Shown here piece after piece: positions 42,071 to 50,475 of a stretch of 60,845 nucleotides of DNA (position 1 is the first letter of the stretch; every line of letters begins with the position of its first letter). The notes beneath the pieces were generated by a model, which worked only from the letters and a program-made list of their open reading frames with translations, did no database searches and was not told the DNA's origin. Location: the NCBI GenBank assembly GCA_020027875.1, contig JAHRHA010000018.1, positions 1 to 60,845 of the forward strand, in the 5' to 3' direction. The DNA comes from Micromonosporaceae bacterium. GTDB lineage: Bacteria > Actinomycetota > Actinomycetes > Mycobacteriales > Micromonosporaceae. The position numbers and the translations under genes are program-made.

Positions 42071-43518
42071 GGCAGTGATTCCAGGGTTACCTCGTCAGCG
42101 GACTTGTCCGGTCGCAGGCCGCGCCAGGTTGGGTGGCGTAGCCGGCCTGTGGGCGTCCACTCCGTGAACTCGACCTCGCCCACGATCTTTGGCGTCACCC
42201 AGTGCACGTCCTTCACGTCGGCCGAGGGCAATGCGCCAGCGAACGGGGAGGTCTTGCGCTCGAGCGGGCGCAGCTGACGGTACAGGTCGTCGAGCATGCC
42301 TTGGGTGAACCCGGTGCCTACCTGGCCGATGTAATCCAGGCCTTCGGGTCCGGGGATCCCGAGCAGGAGCGAGCCGATAGTCCCGGCGCGCATGCCCTTT
42401 CCGGGCTTCCACCCGCCGAGGACGACCTCCTGCGTCTGCGTATTCTTGAACTTGATCCACGCCCTGGACCGCCGACCCGGTTCGTACACCGAGTCGAGCC
42501 GTTTAGCCACAATGCCCTCGAGCCCATGCTCCTTGGCGGCGGACAGCGCATCCGGGCCGCCTCCGCTGGTGTATGGCGGGGTGTCCCAGTGCGACCCACG
42601 CAGGTCCAGCGACTCCAGCAACTCGCGCCGCTGGCGGTACGGCAGCCCGGTGGTGTGGTGCCCGTCGAGGTACAGCAGGTCGAAGACGCAGTACGTCACC
42701 GGCACCTGGGCCGCGAGCCGCCGTACCTGAGCCTGGTTGCGAAGGTGCATCCGTGGCTGCAGCGCGGCGAAGGAGATGCGACCGGTCGCCGGGTCCACGG
42801 CGATGACCTCACCATCCAGTACGACCGGGGTCGCGCCCAGCGCTTTCCCGAGGGCCTGCAACTCGGGGTACGCCGCGGTGACGTCCAGGTCGTTGCGCGT
42901 CATCAGCCGCGCCCGTCCACCTTGGACGTACACGACTGTCCGCACGCCGTCCCACTTGGTCTCGTAGCCGAACGAAGCATCCTCGTCCGGCGTCGGCAGC
43001 TGTCCCAGTGTCGCGAGCATCGGCCGGATGAGCTCCGGCACCGGCTCCCACCCCTCCACCGGTGGCGGATCCATGCGGTGGATCAACCAACTCTTGCCGC
43101 CCGTATGGATCAGCGCGTAGCGCCCCTGGGCACGCTCGCCGTGCAGGACGACCTTCACCTCGCGGTCGGTCCACTCCTCACACTCGTACGTGCCGCGGTC
43201 CCAGATCCTCACCGGGCCGCCACCGTACTCGCCCGCGGGGATCTCCCCTTCGAAGGCGGCGTACTCCAACGGATGATCCTCGGTCTGCACGGCGAGATGA
43301 TTCGTCTTCGGGTCCAGCGGGAGGCCCTTCGGGATCGCCCAGGACACGAGTACCCCACCCCGCTCGAGGCGAAAGTCCCAGTGCAGTGCCCGCGCATGAT
43401 GCTCCTGAATGACGAACGTGTCGTCATTGCCCTGGGGCAGCGGACCCTCGGCAGGCACGGGCTCGGTGGTACGGGATGCAGACCGCTTCCGGCGGTACGG
43501 CGACAGCTTGTCAGCCAC
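42067..43518 (-). CDS. ligD: LigD-type DNA ligase: 3'-phosphoesterase plus ATP ligase domains
   Basis: A 483-residue protein of bacterial end joining, from a GTG at 43518. Residues about 31-150 are the 3'-phosphoesterase domain: FVIQEHHARALHWDFRLE (His/Asp metal site) and TEDHPLEYAAFEGEIPAGEYGGG. Residues about 163-483 are an ATP ligase: motif I ETKWDGVRTV with nucleophile K188, VVLDGEVIAVD, EGIVAKRLDSVYEPGRRSRAWIKFK, and an OB domain with EVEFTEWTPTGRLRHPTW. The polymerase domain of three-domain LigD is absent here but is encoded 8 kb away (51342). No ku gene adjoins it. Confidence 0.94.
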   Translation of the reverse strand: MADKLSPYRRKRSASRTTEPVPAEGPLPQGNDDTFVIQEHHARALHWDFRLERGGVLVSWAIPKGLPLDPKTNHLAVQTEDHPLEYAAFEGEIPAGEYGGGPVRIWDRGTYECEEWTDREVKVVLHGERAQGRYALIHTGGKSWLIHRMDPPPVEGWEPVPELIRPMLATLGQLPTPDEDASFGYETKWDGVRTVVYVQGGRARLMTRNDLDVTAAYPELQALGKALGATPVVLDGEVIAVDPATGRISFAALQPRMHLRNQAQVRRLAAQVPVTYCVFDLLYLDGHHTTGLPYRQRRELLESLDLRGSHWDTPPYTSGGGPDALSAAKEHGLEGIVAKRLDSVYEPGRRSRAWIKFKNTQTQEVVLGGWKPGKGMRAGTIGSLLLGIPGPEGLDYIGQVGTGFTQGMLDDLYRQLRPLERKTSPFAGALPSADVKDVHWVTPKIVGEVEFTEWTPTGRLRHPTWRGLRPDKSADEVTLESLP

Positions 43519-43620
43519 ACCCCGTTTCTACCTTGTCGAGGCGAGCATTGGTCGGCTACCTGTGCTCAAATGCCCGAACTGCGCGGCCAGGCGTCCAACG
43601 CCCACGGCCCGCGAAGGGCA

Positions 43621-44838
43621 TTAGGCGGGGACGAGGACGAGCGTGCCGTTGAGTCCGCCGAAGCCGAACGAGTTCGACAGGGCCGGGCCCGGGTCCCACG
43701 CCCGCGGCGCGAGCACGACGTCGATGTCGCACACGGGGTCCACCGAGGCGGTACCTGCCGTTGGCGGAAGCTCGCGGTGAGCGTACGAGAGCGCGAGCGC
43801 GACAGCCTCGATGGCCCCCGCCGCCCCGAGCGAGTGGCCGGTGACGCCCTTGACGGCGCTCACCACGGGCCGCGTACCAGATGGTCCGAAAAGCTCGGCG
43901 ATCACGGCCGCTTCGGTGGCGTCGTTGAGCGGGGTTGACGTCCCGTGCGCATTGATGTGGGTCACGTTGCGTGGCGCTATTCCGGCGTCGTCGAGCGCAA
44001 GCCGCATGCAGGCGAGCGCGCCCCGCCCGCCGGGTGCCGGCGCGGTGATGTGGTAGCCGTCGGCCGTTGAGGCCGAGCCAGCCACCTCGGCGTACACCCG
44101 CGCGCCCCGCGCTGCCGCCCGCGACGCCTCCTCCAGCACGAGCACGCCCGCGCCTTCCGACGCACAGAATCCGTCGCGGTCTACGTCGAACGGTCGGGAG
44201 ATCCCGGTCTGCGACAGCGCGCGCATGTTGGTGAAGCCGGCCAGGTTCGTGTCGGTGAGGCACGCCTCCGCCCCGCCCGCGATCGCGACGTCGCAGCGGC
44301 CCGAGGCGATCCAGCGGGCCGCGTTGGCCACGGCATGTGTGCCGGTCGCACACGAGGTCGCGACTGTCTCGCAGGGTCCGTAGAGCAGCCAACGCATCGA
44401 GATCGCTGCCGAGGCGGCGTTGGGCATCACCATGGGCACAGTGAGCGGCGACACCGCCCGTTCGCCCCGGTCGCGACGGATCAGCGCCTGCTGCTCCCAG
44501 GAGATCGCCCCACCGATGCCGCTGCCGACGAGTACCCCTGCCCGTTCCGAGTCCACGCCAACAAGCGCGCCCGCTGCGGTCAGTTCGGCCAGCAATCCGG
44601 CGTCGAGGAGGGCCTCGGCGGTGGCCGCGATCGCGAACTGGGCGAATCGGTCCAGTCGCCTGGCCTCCACTCGGCCGAGGCCGCATCGCTCCGGGTCGAA
44701 GTCGATGACCCGACGAAGCACGGCCGGCTCAACCGGCTTGGAAAGGCCATCCCAGAAGGCGTCCGCACCAGTACCGCACGGGGCAACGACCCCGACACCG
44801 GTGATGACGACCCGGCGCCCGTTGCGAGATTCAATCAT
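43621..44838 (-). CDS. fabF: Beta-ketoacyl-ACP synthase II (FabF-like)
   Basis: A 405-residue thiolase-fold condensing enzyme. The catalytic triad is visible: C163 in TSCATGTHAV, His in INAHGTSTPLND and His in KGVTGHSLGAAG. NSFGFGGLNGTLV closes the protein. It elongates acyl-ACP with malonyl-ACP in fatty acid synthesis. It stands alone without acpP, fabD or other fab genes, so it may be an accessory copy rather than the housekeeping one. It is divergent from the hydrolase gene with about 75 bp between starts. Confidence 0.92.
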   Translation of the reverse strand: MIESRNGRRVVITGVGVVAPCGTGADAFWDGLSKPVEPAVLRRVIDFDPERCGLGRVEARRLDRFAQFAIAATAEALLDAGLLAELTAAGALVGVDSERAGVLVGSGIGGAISWEQQALIRRDRGERAVSPLTVPMVMPNAASAAISMRWLLYGPCETVATSCATGTHAVANAARWIASGRCDVAIAGGAEACLTDTNLAGFTNMRALSQTGISRPFDVDRDGFCASEGAGVLVLEEASRAAARGARVYAEVAGSASTADGYHITAPAPGGRGALACMRLALDDAGIAPRNVTHINAHGTSTPLNDATEAAVIAELFGPSGTRPVVSAVKGVTGHSLGAAGAIEAVALALSYAHRELPPTAGTASVDPVCDIDVVLAPRAWDPGPALSNSFGFGGLNGTLVLVPA

Positions 44839-44913
44839 CGCTCACCTCCGGGTGGACCCGACGCCACGCGCGGGGCGTTCCCACTCTCCTCTGAGACGGG
44901 TACCGTCGCATCC

Positions 44914-45885
44914 GTGGAGACTGACGTCTTAGGAACACCGTACGAACAACGCCGCATCGTCCTCGAGCCGGATGACGAGGGTGAGGTCGTCGCGACTCTG
45001 GTCAGGCTCCGCGGCGGGGCACCCACCGGCCGAGCCGTGCTGTACATACACGGGTACGTCGACTACTTCTTCCAAACCCACCTGGCCGAGTTCTTCACCG
45101 CCCGGGGGTATGACTTCTACGCGCTGGACCTGCGCAAGTACGGGCGCAGCCTGCTCGCCCATCAGTCGCCCAACTTCTGCCGCGACGTGGCCGACTACTA
45201 CCCCGAGATCGACGAGGCGGTCCAGATCATCCGCGAAGAGGACGGGCATGACACCCTGCTCGTCAACGGGCACTCCACTGGTGGGCTGATCGCTGCGCTC
45301 TGGGCCGACCGGATGCGGGGTCGCGGCCTGGTCCAGGGTCTCTTCCTCAACAGCCCGTTCCTGGAGTTCAACGAACCCTGGATCATCCGGCACGGGCTCA
45401 CCCCGATCGTGAATGTCGTCGGAGGTCGGCGGCCCAAGCAGAAAATGCCGCAGGAGCTTGGTACGACGTACGGCAAGAGCATCCACCGTGACCACCTCGG
45501 TGAGTGGGATTACGACCTCGCTTGGAAGCCCCTGAACGGGTACAAGATCCACGCGGGTTGGGTACGCGCGATGAGCCGCGCCCATAAGCAGGCGCAGGCC
45601 GGCCTCGCCATCGACGTACCGGTCCTGGTGGCCTGTTCGGCGCGCAGCTACCGCGGTCGCTCCCCCGAAGCGGCACACGACGCCGACTCCGTACTGAACG
45701 TTGAGGACATCGCGAAGTACGCGTCGAGGCTTGGCCGCGATGTTGCGGTCGTGCGGATCGAAGGCGGCAAACACGACCTCACGCTGTCGCCGCCGCCGGC
45801 GCGGGAACGGCTGTTCGCCGCGCTGGATGGCTGGCTCCGGTCAACGCTCGGCGTTGACTCGCCTACCGAGAAAAGCGCGCCCTAG
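44914..45885 (+). CDS. Alpha/beta hydrolase, serine aminopeptidase S33/lysophospholipase type
   Basis: A 323-residue hydrolase. The GTG at 44914 begins METDVLGTPYEQRR; the long open frame upstream lies over fabF and is a shadow. The SD is weak (GACGGG, distant). VLYIHGYVDYFFQTHLAEFF carries the oxyanion loop, VNGHSTGGLIAALW the nucleophile Ser, and GGKHDLTLS the catalytic His, with an Asp expected in the preceding strand. The substrate is unknown; the cap region (about 175-215) is rich in Lys and Gly. No signal peptide. It overlaps the DUF1444-like gene end to end by 23 bp. Confidence 0.87.
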   Translation: METDVLGTPYEQRRIVLEPDDEGEVVATLVRLRGGAPTGRAVLYIHGYVDYFFQTHLAEFFTARGYDFYALDLRKYGRSLLAHQSPNFCRDVADYYPEIDEAVQIIREEDGHDTLLVNGHSTGGLIAALWADRMRGRGLVQGLFLNSPFLEFNEPWIIRHGLTPIVNVVGGRRPKQKMPQELGTTYGKSIHRDHLGEWDYDLAWKPLNGYKIHAGWVRAMSRAHKQAQAGLAIDVPVLVACSARSYRGRSPEAAHDADSVLNVEDIAKYASRLGRDVAVVRIEGGKHDLTLSPPPARERLFAALDGWLRSTLGVDSPTEKSAP

Positions 45886-47206
45886 GCCCGCTTCGCCACT
45901 CGGACCGGCCCGACGCTTCGGGCGCGTAGCCCCATGACGCGGGGTAGACCGGCGGCTGAGCCTCCGGCTCCGGCTCTGGCTGGTAAGCGGGCGCTGGCTC
46001 GTAGCCGGGCCGGCGCGATGCCGGCGCTGGAGCCGCGCTGACTGGCGCACGCTCGGAATAGAGCGGCCTCGGGTACGAGCCGGTCGAGTACACATCGTCA
46101 CGATAGGCCGGCTTTGCCTCCGTGAAGGACGGTCGCTGAGCACTGTGCGCGCGACCCGGCTGCGAGTAGGGAACACCCGAGTAGGGCACACCCGAGTAGG
46201 GAACGGCCGAGTACGGAACGGCCGAATACGGAACGGCCGAGTAGGGCACCGCGGAGTACGGGATCGCCGAGTACTGCGCGATGTCGGCCGGGCGAGGTGG
46301 GTGTTCGATGGGGCGGCCACCGGAGCCAAGACGCTGACGCGGCACCGGTATTGGCGGTGGCGGAGGGCCTCCGGGCATCGGGCCGACGGGGATCGCGCCG
46401 GTCATCCCGGTCGGCGACATGCTGGCTGCCGCGGGCCTCGGGGACGAGGGCATCGGGGCCGCCGGCATGTGGGGCGCCGGCATCTGGGCCGCGGGAGCGA
46501 GCGGGGGGCCGGGGTGCATCGGCCGGCCAGCCGGACCGCCGGGCACCATCGGGCTCATTGGCCGCATGGTGGCGACTGGCACGCGCTCGCCCGGCCAGGA
46601 CGGGTGCTCCTGGTACTGGCGCGGAGGCTGGCCGCGTCCGTGCTGGTGCGCAACAGCGTGGCCGGGACGCCCGCCCGGACGGGCCGGGCGATCGAACGGC
46701 TCCCACGCGCCGCCACGGCGGACAAGCAGGCCGCGCGATAGCAGGTGCTCATCGCCAGCGAAGAAGACCCGATCGACGCAGCGCCGCACCTTCTCCAGAC
46801 CCGGCACCGACTGCGATCCGGTGACTATCACGACGTCACGCGCGGGGGCGCCGACGACCAGCTCGCCTGGCACGGCGCCTTGGAGCCTGGTCCAGAAATC
46901 GTTGGCGAGCAGCAGGCTTGATTCGAGACCCTCGAACGAGAGCATCAGGGCGGGCGGCTGGCCGTGGAACTCGGCGCGAGAGGAGAGGACCTCAAGGTGA
47001 TCGAGCGCGGAGCGGCGCAGCACGCGCGGCGACAACTCCATCTGCTCGAGATCGGCGTGCGTCACGACACGCCGGCCGAACTGGGGCCCGAACGTGTAGA
47101 CGACGGTAAGGTCGCCGCAGTACTCATCCCGCACGACACCCGGGTCCACACGATCCGAGATTGCTGGTGCCAGAAGGGGAATGAACGTGGCGCGCGTCAC
47201 CTGCAC
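45863..47206 (-). CDS. DUF1444-like protein with long disordered Pro-rich tail
   Basis: A 447-residue protein from a GTG at 47206. The N-terminal domain (about 1-172) resembles DUF1444: DPGVVRDEYCGDLTVVYTFGP, HADLEQMELSPRVLRRSALDHL, LESSLLLANDFWTRLQ and RRCVDRVFFAGDEHLLSRGL. The remaining ~275 residues are Pro/Ala/Met/Gly-rich and disordered. They include PPPPPIPVPRQR and a run of eight YS(A/G)(V/I)P pentapeptides at about 313-352, then Tyr/Pro-rich sequence to the end. No signal or membrane segment. A TAGGTT -10 ends 6 bp before the start codon, which indicates a leaderless transcript. Function unknown. Confidence 0.8.
   Translation of the reverse strand: MQVTRATFIPLLAPAISDRVDPGVVRDEYCGDLTVVYTFGPQFGRRVVTHADLEQMELSPRVLRRSALDHLEVLSSRAEFHGQPPALMLSFEGLESSLLLANDFWTRLQGAVPGELVVGAPARDVVIVTGSQSVPGLEKVRRCVDRVFFAGDEHLLSRGLLVRRGGAWEPFDRPARPGGRPGHAVAHQHGRGQPPRQYQEHPSWPGERVPVATMRPMSPMVPGGPAGRPMHPGPPLAPAAQMPAPHMPAAPMPSSPRPAAASMSPTGMTGAIPVGPMPGGPPPPPIPVPRQRLGSGGRPIEHPPRPADIAQYSAIPYSAVPYSAVPYSAVPYSAVPYSGVPYSGVPYSQPGRAHSAQRPSFTEAKPAYRDDVYSTGSYPRPLYSERAPVSAAPAPASRRPGYEPAPAYQPEPEPEAQPPVYPASWGYAPEASGRSEWRSGPRARFSR
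46164..46268 (-). repeat. 15-bp minisatellite, seven units, coding
   Basis: Seven tandem 15-bp units of the type GAGTAGGGAACGGCC (plus strand) plus a partial unit, with about 60-95% identity between neighbours. They encode the YSAVP pentapeptides of the DUF1444-like protein. Copy number is likely to vary between strains. Confidence 0.9.
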
Positions 47207-47218
47207 AGAGGGAACCTA
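47207..47218 (-). promoter_or_regulatory. -10 element for a leaderless transcript of the DUF1444-like gene
   Basis: TAGGTT (47218 to 47213) lies 6 nt upstream of the GTG, so transcription should begin at or next to the start codon. A weak -35 (TTTCCG) lies 17 bp further up. Confidence 0.5.
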
Positions 47219-47339
47219 GCGGCTCATGGCCCGAACGGAAAGTCCCGAGCGTGCTATGTGCGTTTTGTCCATGCAACCTTTTTCCTCGCTGAAACGTTAG
47301 GGACCAGGCAAGCGGTACTCTCGCGCTGAGCCGCATCGC

Positions 47340-47412
47340 GCGCCCGTAGCTCAGCGGATAGAGCAACGGACTTCTAATCCGAAGGCCGCAGGTTCGAATC
47401 CTGCCGGGCGCA
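47340..47412 (+). tRNA. tRNA-Arg (anticodon TCT)
   Basis: Cloverleaf by eye: acceptor GCGCCCG (47340-47346) with CGGGCGC (47405-47411), D-arm AGCTCAGCGGATAGAGC, anticodon loop CTTCTAA with TCT at 47373-47375, T-arm GCAGG-TTCGAAT-CCTGC, discriminator A at 47412. The 3' CCA is not encoded. It reads AGA, a rare codon in high-GC genomes. The decayed integrase downstream shows that this tRNA served as an attachment site. Confidence 0.95.
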
Positions 47413-47544
47413 CATCCGCGACCTGCTGACGTGATCCGTCATCCTGATTCGTCCGGCGTTGTTTGGCTGAGTGTCAGGGGAATGTCAGGGATCTTGTTCA
47501 CGAGCCGCTGCGGGCCATGGGAACCAGGTTCGCGGCGGCCTCGC

Positions 47545-47851
47545 TCACCTGGCGGCGGTCCCTTCACGGAGCGCGCCAGAGTGCGAGCGATCCTCGACCC
47601 ACTGGTTAGTCCACGCGGCCACGGTGAGCCGACCATTCGCCGGCAGGGTGCCCGTGCGGTGCTGTCGGCGCACCTCGGCCCGAGCGTCCGCCGCCTCCTT
47701 GGCCGTGTCGCACCCGCCCTCGAAACTTGGCGGCGCTTGCCGTCCGGTCTAGCGGGCAGCTCGACCGCGAACGCCCACTCGTGGACGCGGCACCGGTCCG
47801 CCGGGCAGTCGCCTCCACATCGCTGATAGATGCCCTTGTGAAAGGGGACGC
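47545..47851 (-). pseudogene. Frameshifted, truncated tyrosine integrase next to tRNA-Arg
   Basis: The minus strand reads FHKGIYQRCGGDCPADRC and HEWAFAVELPARPDGKRRQV in one frame, the N-terminal arm of actinobacterial phage/AICE integrases. After a one-base slip near 47704 it continues as DTAKEAADARAEVRRQHRTG and LTVAAWTNQWVED, then stops at 47545. The catalytic R-H-R-Y domain is missing. It points toward the tRNA as integrases of tRNA-site elements usually do. Hence a remnant of an integrated element. Between it and the tRNA (47413-47544) I see no gene. Confidence 0.78.
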
Positions 47852-47875
47852 CACCGCCGCGGGGTGTAGGCGAGC

Positions 47876-48040
47876 TTAGTCGCGCTCCAGCCGCTTCACA
47901 CCCCGCGCGATCAGCCACCTGACCGCATCGGGCTCGCTATAGCATGTGTGGACTTTGCTGCCGGACTGGTAGATCCAGCACGGTCCGCTGTCGCTTACCT
48001 GAACCCGGTACTCCTTGTCGGGACTGACGTACACCTGCAC
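47876..48040 (-). CDS. Small hypothetical protein in element remnant
   Basis: A 54-residue frame with a GTG start (48040; a second GTG at 48034) ending TAA just upstream of the integrase remnant. The sequence is coherent: VYVSPDKEYRVQVSDSGPCW, then VHTCYSEPDAVRWLIARGVK and a basic end. AVRWLIARGVKRL could be a helix of a small DNA-binding or directionality factor, since excisionase-like genes often precede integrases. No recognisable family. The SD is weak. Confidence 0.5.
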   Translation of the reverse strand: MQVYVSPDKEYRVQVSDSGPCWIYQSGSKVHTCYSEPDAVRWLIARGVKRLERD

Positions 48041-48235
48041 CCCTGGACCGTAACTCCCGCGCAGAAGAGCCCCTTACGCTTTGACCCCGGCGGGCCCGTC
48101 TTGCGGTGGAAACCCGGCGTTCGCCTCTTTTCGCGCCATCCTGTGGCGGCGCGCCTCCACTGCGGCACGAGCCAGCTCAAATAGGATCATCCGGACAGGT
48201 GATGTTCGGCTGCGGCCTGACCGACGCGGGGGATC
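48041..48235. promoter_or_regulatory. Spacer with TAGGAT promoter for the accessory genes
   Basis: TAGGAT at 48182-48187 is a good -10 for the rightward gene at 48236, giving a leader of about 40 nt. No convincing gene lies here. Confidence 0.45.
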
Positions 48236-48475
48236 GTGGGCAGTGACTTAGGGCCGGCGACGGTGATCCTTCCCGACGGCACGGTGTTCCCCGTTGCCGC
48301 GTATCTGCAATCGGCTGAGGCCGCTGGCGTGCAAGTGTGGCGGGGCGACTTGACGGCGGATGACGAGCAGGCGCTGTGGAACACGCTGCGGGTGGGCCAC
48401 GCGACGCTGCGGTTGCCGGACGGCCAGGAGGGCGTATTCACCGCGGTTCGCGTGGAGGGCTTGGCCGCCCGCTGA
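48236..48475 (+). CDS. Small hypothetical protein, accessory type
   Basis: A 79-residue protein from a GTG with GGGGG before it. It reads as compact beta-rich: GPATVILPDGTVFPVAAYLQ, VWRGDLTADDEQALW, ATLRLPDGQEGVFTAV. Proteins of this style are common in actinobacterial phage and AICE regions, but I cannot name a family. It is followed by another small gene in the same direction and belongs to the element remnant beside tRNA-Arg. Confidence 0.65.
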   Translation: MGSDLGPATVILPDGTVFPVAAYLQSAEAAGVQVWRGDLTADDEQALWNTLRVGHATLRLPDGQEGVFTAVRVEGLAAR

Positions 48476-48541
48476 GTTACACCTGGTGGGGGCGGAGATG
48501 GCCTGGCCGCACGATCCGCTCACCTTAAGACGGGAGGCGAC

Positions 48542-48886
48542 ATGGCCGTGAGCACCATCGACATCGACGCCGTCAAGGCGCGCGCCCACCAGGCCAAACT
48601 CTGGCTCGACGACAAGGCCCGGCAGCTGCAACGTGGCGACGACCTGCCGCTGGCGGTGCGGGAGCACTTCGCCCGGGACGTGCCCGCACTCCTGGCCGAG
48701 GTGCGGCGGCTGCGGGCCGAGCGCGCCGAGCTTGACCGGGAGCTGACCTACCTCAAGCGCCAACACGAGCGGGCGCTGCAGATCCGCGACGCGTTGATGG
48801 TGGCCGCCCGGGAGCATTACGAGAACGTCATCTATATGGTCAGCCCCGCCGACGACCTGGAGCGGCCCAGCGCGCCATCACCGTGA
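48542..48886 (+). CDS. Small coiled-coil hypothetical protein, accessory type
   Basis: A 114-residue protein with GGGAGG before the ATG. It is almost wholly helical, with a coiled coil over about residues 48-95 (LLAEVRRLRAERAELDRELT, then YLKRQHERALQIRDALMVAA). Charged and cytoplasmic. No family recognised. It is probably co-transcribed with the gene at 48236 and part of the same inserted region. Confidence 0.65.
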   Translation: MAVSTIDIDAVKARAHQAKLWLDDKARQLQRGDDLPLAVREHFARDVPALLAEVRRLRAERAELDRELTYLKRQHERALQIRDALMVAAREHYENVIYMVSPADDLERPSAPSP

Positions 48887-48920
48887 TGGACGCGGACGAA
48901 CTATTGCGTGCAGGTGGTCG

Positions 48921-50378
48921 TCATCGGGCGCTCGCGGCGATGGCGCCCAGTTCGCGAACGACCTCGACGAGAAGGTCGAGGTCGGCGGCCGTCGTGCGCC
49001 AGTTGCTGATCGCCGGGCGCAGCGCACTTCGCCCACGGTAGACAGTGGTGCCGGCGAACACCCTGCCGTCGTCGAGCAGCATCTCGCCAAGCCGGAGATT
49101 GACCTCGTCGAGCTCCGGTTCGGTTAGGTGGGCCGGGCGATACCGGAAGCAGACCACGTTGAGCGGGACCTCGGCCAGGCGCTCCAGGTCGGGTGCCGCA
49201 TCGACGGTCGCTGCGAGGTGTGCGGCCAAATCGCAGTGTCGCTCGACGAGCTCCCGATAGCCGGTGCGACCATACGCGGCGAGTGTGGCCCAGATCGGCA
49301 GGGCGCGCGCCCGCCGCGAGGATTCCGGGCCGAGCAGGCCGTAGCCGCCCCGAGGATCGTCCGGACCCGGCAAGTACGCCGCGCCCGGCATACCGAACGC
49401 CGAGCCGAGCCGGTCGGGTTCCCGGACGAGCGCAAACCCGCTCTCGTACGGCACGTTGAGCCACTTGTGGGCGTCGGCGGCGATGGAGTTCGCCCGCTCA
49501 ATTCCTGCGGTGAGGTACGCCGTGCGCGGGGAGAGCGCCGCGAAAAGGCCGAACGCTGCGTCTATATGCATCCAGGCTCCGAACTCCTCGGCCAAGTCGG
49601 CGAGGTCGGCCAGCGGGTCAAAATCGCCCGCGTTGGGCTCGCCGGCGGTGGCGATCAGGACGGCGGGAGCACGATCGAGTGCACGCAACCGTCGCCGTAC
49701 CGCGGACAGGTCGACCCGGCCAACGTCGTCGCCGGTGAACACCTCCACCGTGTCCTTGCCGTGGCCAAGCATCTGCATTGCCTTTCGCGCGCTGGGGTGC
49801 ACGTACCCACCGGAGAACACCGGCATCCGCGGTAGACCAGCCAGCCCTACCGAGGTCACGTCCACGCCGTGCCTCTCCGCCCACCAGTGCCTGGCCAGCG
49901 CCAGACCGGTGAGGTTGGCGAAAGTGGCGCTGGCGGTCAGCGCGCCGCCCCAGCCCGGTGGCAGGCCGACAAGCTCGCGTAGCCATTGCAGCGTGACCGT
50001 CTCCACCGCATCGGCGAAGCGCGACGAGGCCCGCACGAAAGCGTTCTGGTCCAACAGGGATACGACCCAGTCGGCGGCGAGCGCCGCGGGCGTCGAGCCG
50101 CCGATCACGAAGTGATAGAACCGTGGCCCAGACGAAGCCGTTGCGGTCGCCGTCCCAATGCGCAGCAGCGTCTCGACGGTGGCCTGGGTTCCCGAGCCGC
50201 GCTCCGGTAGTGGCCCGCTCAGTTCCCCGAGCAGCGGCTCGGCGGCGCGGTCGTAGACCAGCCGCTCCGGTAACCCGTCCAGGTACGGCCCGGCTGCGTC
50301 GATCACCTGCCTAAGGGCTGCCAGAGTCTCGGCCTGGTCATTCAAGGGATCACCCACGTTCGCCACTCTCCCACCCAT
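48921..50378 (-). CDS. PLP-dependent decarboxylase, group II (aromatic-L-amino-acid/glutamate decarboxylase family)
   Basis: A 485-residue fold-type I PLP enzyme. SSGPRFYHFVIGGSTPAAL, ASATFANLTGLALARHWW, ATAGEPNAGDFDPLADLA and AWMHIDAAFGLF (PLP Asp) are group II decarboxylase features, and SIAADAHKWLNVPYESG carries the PLP lysine. The substrate is uncertain; many actinobacterial relatives are annotated as aspartate aminotransferase family or pyridoxal decarboxylase. The ATG at 50378 lacks a clear SD; a GTG at 50357 with GGGAGAG upstream is a good alternative. It is divergent from the ArsR operon. Confidence 0.88.
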   Translation of the reverse strand: MGGRVANVGDPLNDQAETLAALRQVIDAAGPYLDGLPERLVYDRAAEPLLGELSGPLPERGSGTQATVETLLRIGTATATASSGPRFYHFVIGGSTPAALAADWVVSLLDQNAFVRASSRFADAVETVTLQWLRELVGLPPGWGGALTASATFANLTGLALARHWWAERHGVDVTSVGLAGLPRMPVFSGGYVHPSARKAMQMLGHGKDTVEVFTGDDVGRVDLSAVRRRLRALDRAPAVLIATAGEPNAGDFDPLADLADLAEEFGAWMHIDAAFGLFAALSPRTAYLTAGIERANSIAADAHKWLNVPYESGFALVREPDRLGSAFGMPGAAYLPGPDDPRGGYGLLGPESSRRARALPIWATLAAYGRTGYRELVERHCDLAAHLAATVDAAPDLERLAEVPLNVVCFRYRPAHLTEPELDEVNLRLGEMLLDDGRVFAGTTVYRGRSALRPAISNWRTTAADLDLLVEVVRELGAIAASAR

Positions 50379-50438
50379 GGCGGCTAAACCGCTTGGGTGC
50401 TCCCGCTCTCGGCTGGCACGCCGACGCGGCTATAGTCC

Positions 50439-50470
50439 TTGACAGGCATATGCTCAAAGGGGCATATTAG
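50439..50470 (+). promoter_or_regulatory. Promoter and direct-repeat operator of the ArsR operon
   Basis: TTGACA (50439-50444), 18-bp spacer, CATATT (50463-50468); the expected transcript start is at about 50475, so the GTG at 50476 is probably leaderless. GCATAT occurs at 50446-50451 and 50462-50467, flanking the spacer, an apt site for autorepression by the ArsR-type protein. Confidence 0.65.
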
Positions 50471-50475
50471 AGCTT

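Noticed and set aside
42202..43938. 578-codon plus-strand frame
   Set aside because: It is antisense to the LigD-type ligase and has no recognisable protein features.
47439..47918. Intact 159-codon gene over the integrase remnant
   Set aside because: Only the first third resembles an integrase; the rest is Arg-rich out-of-frame sequence, while the true continuation is in another frame.
47948..48184. 78-codon plus-strand frame
   Set aside because: No SD and no coherent protein; a smaller minus-strand frame fits the region better.
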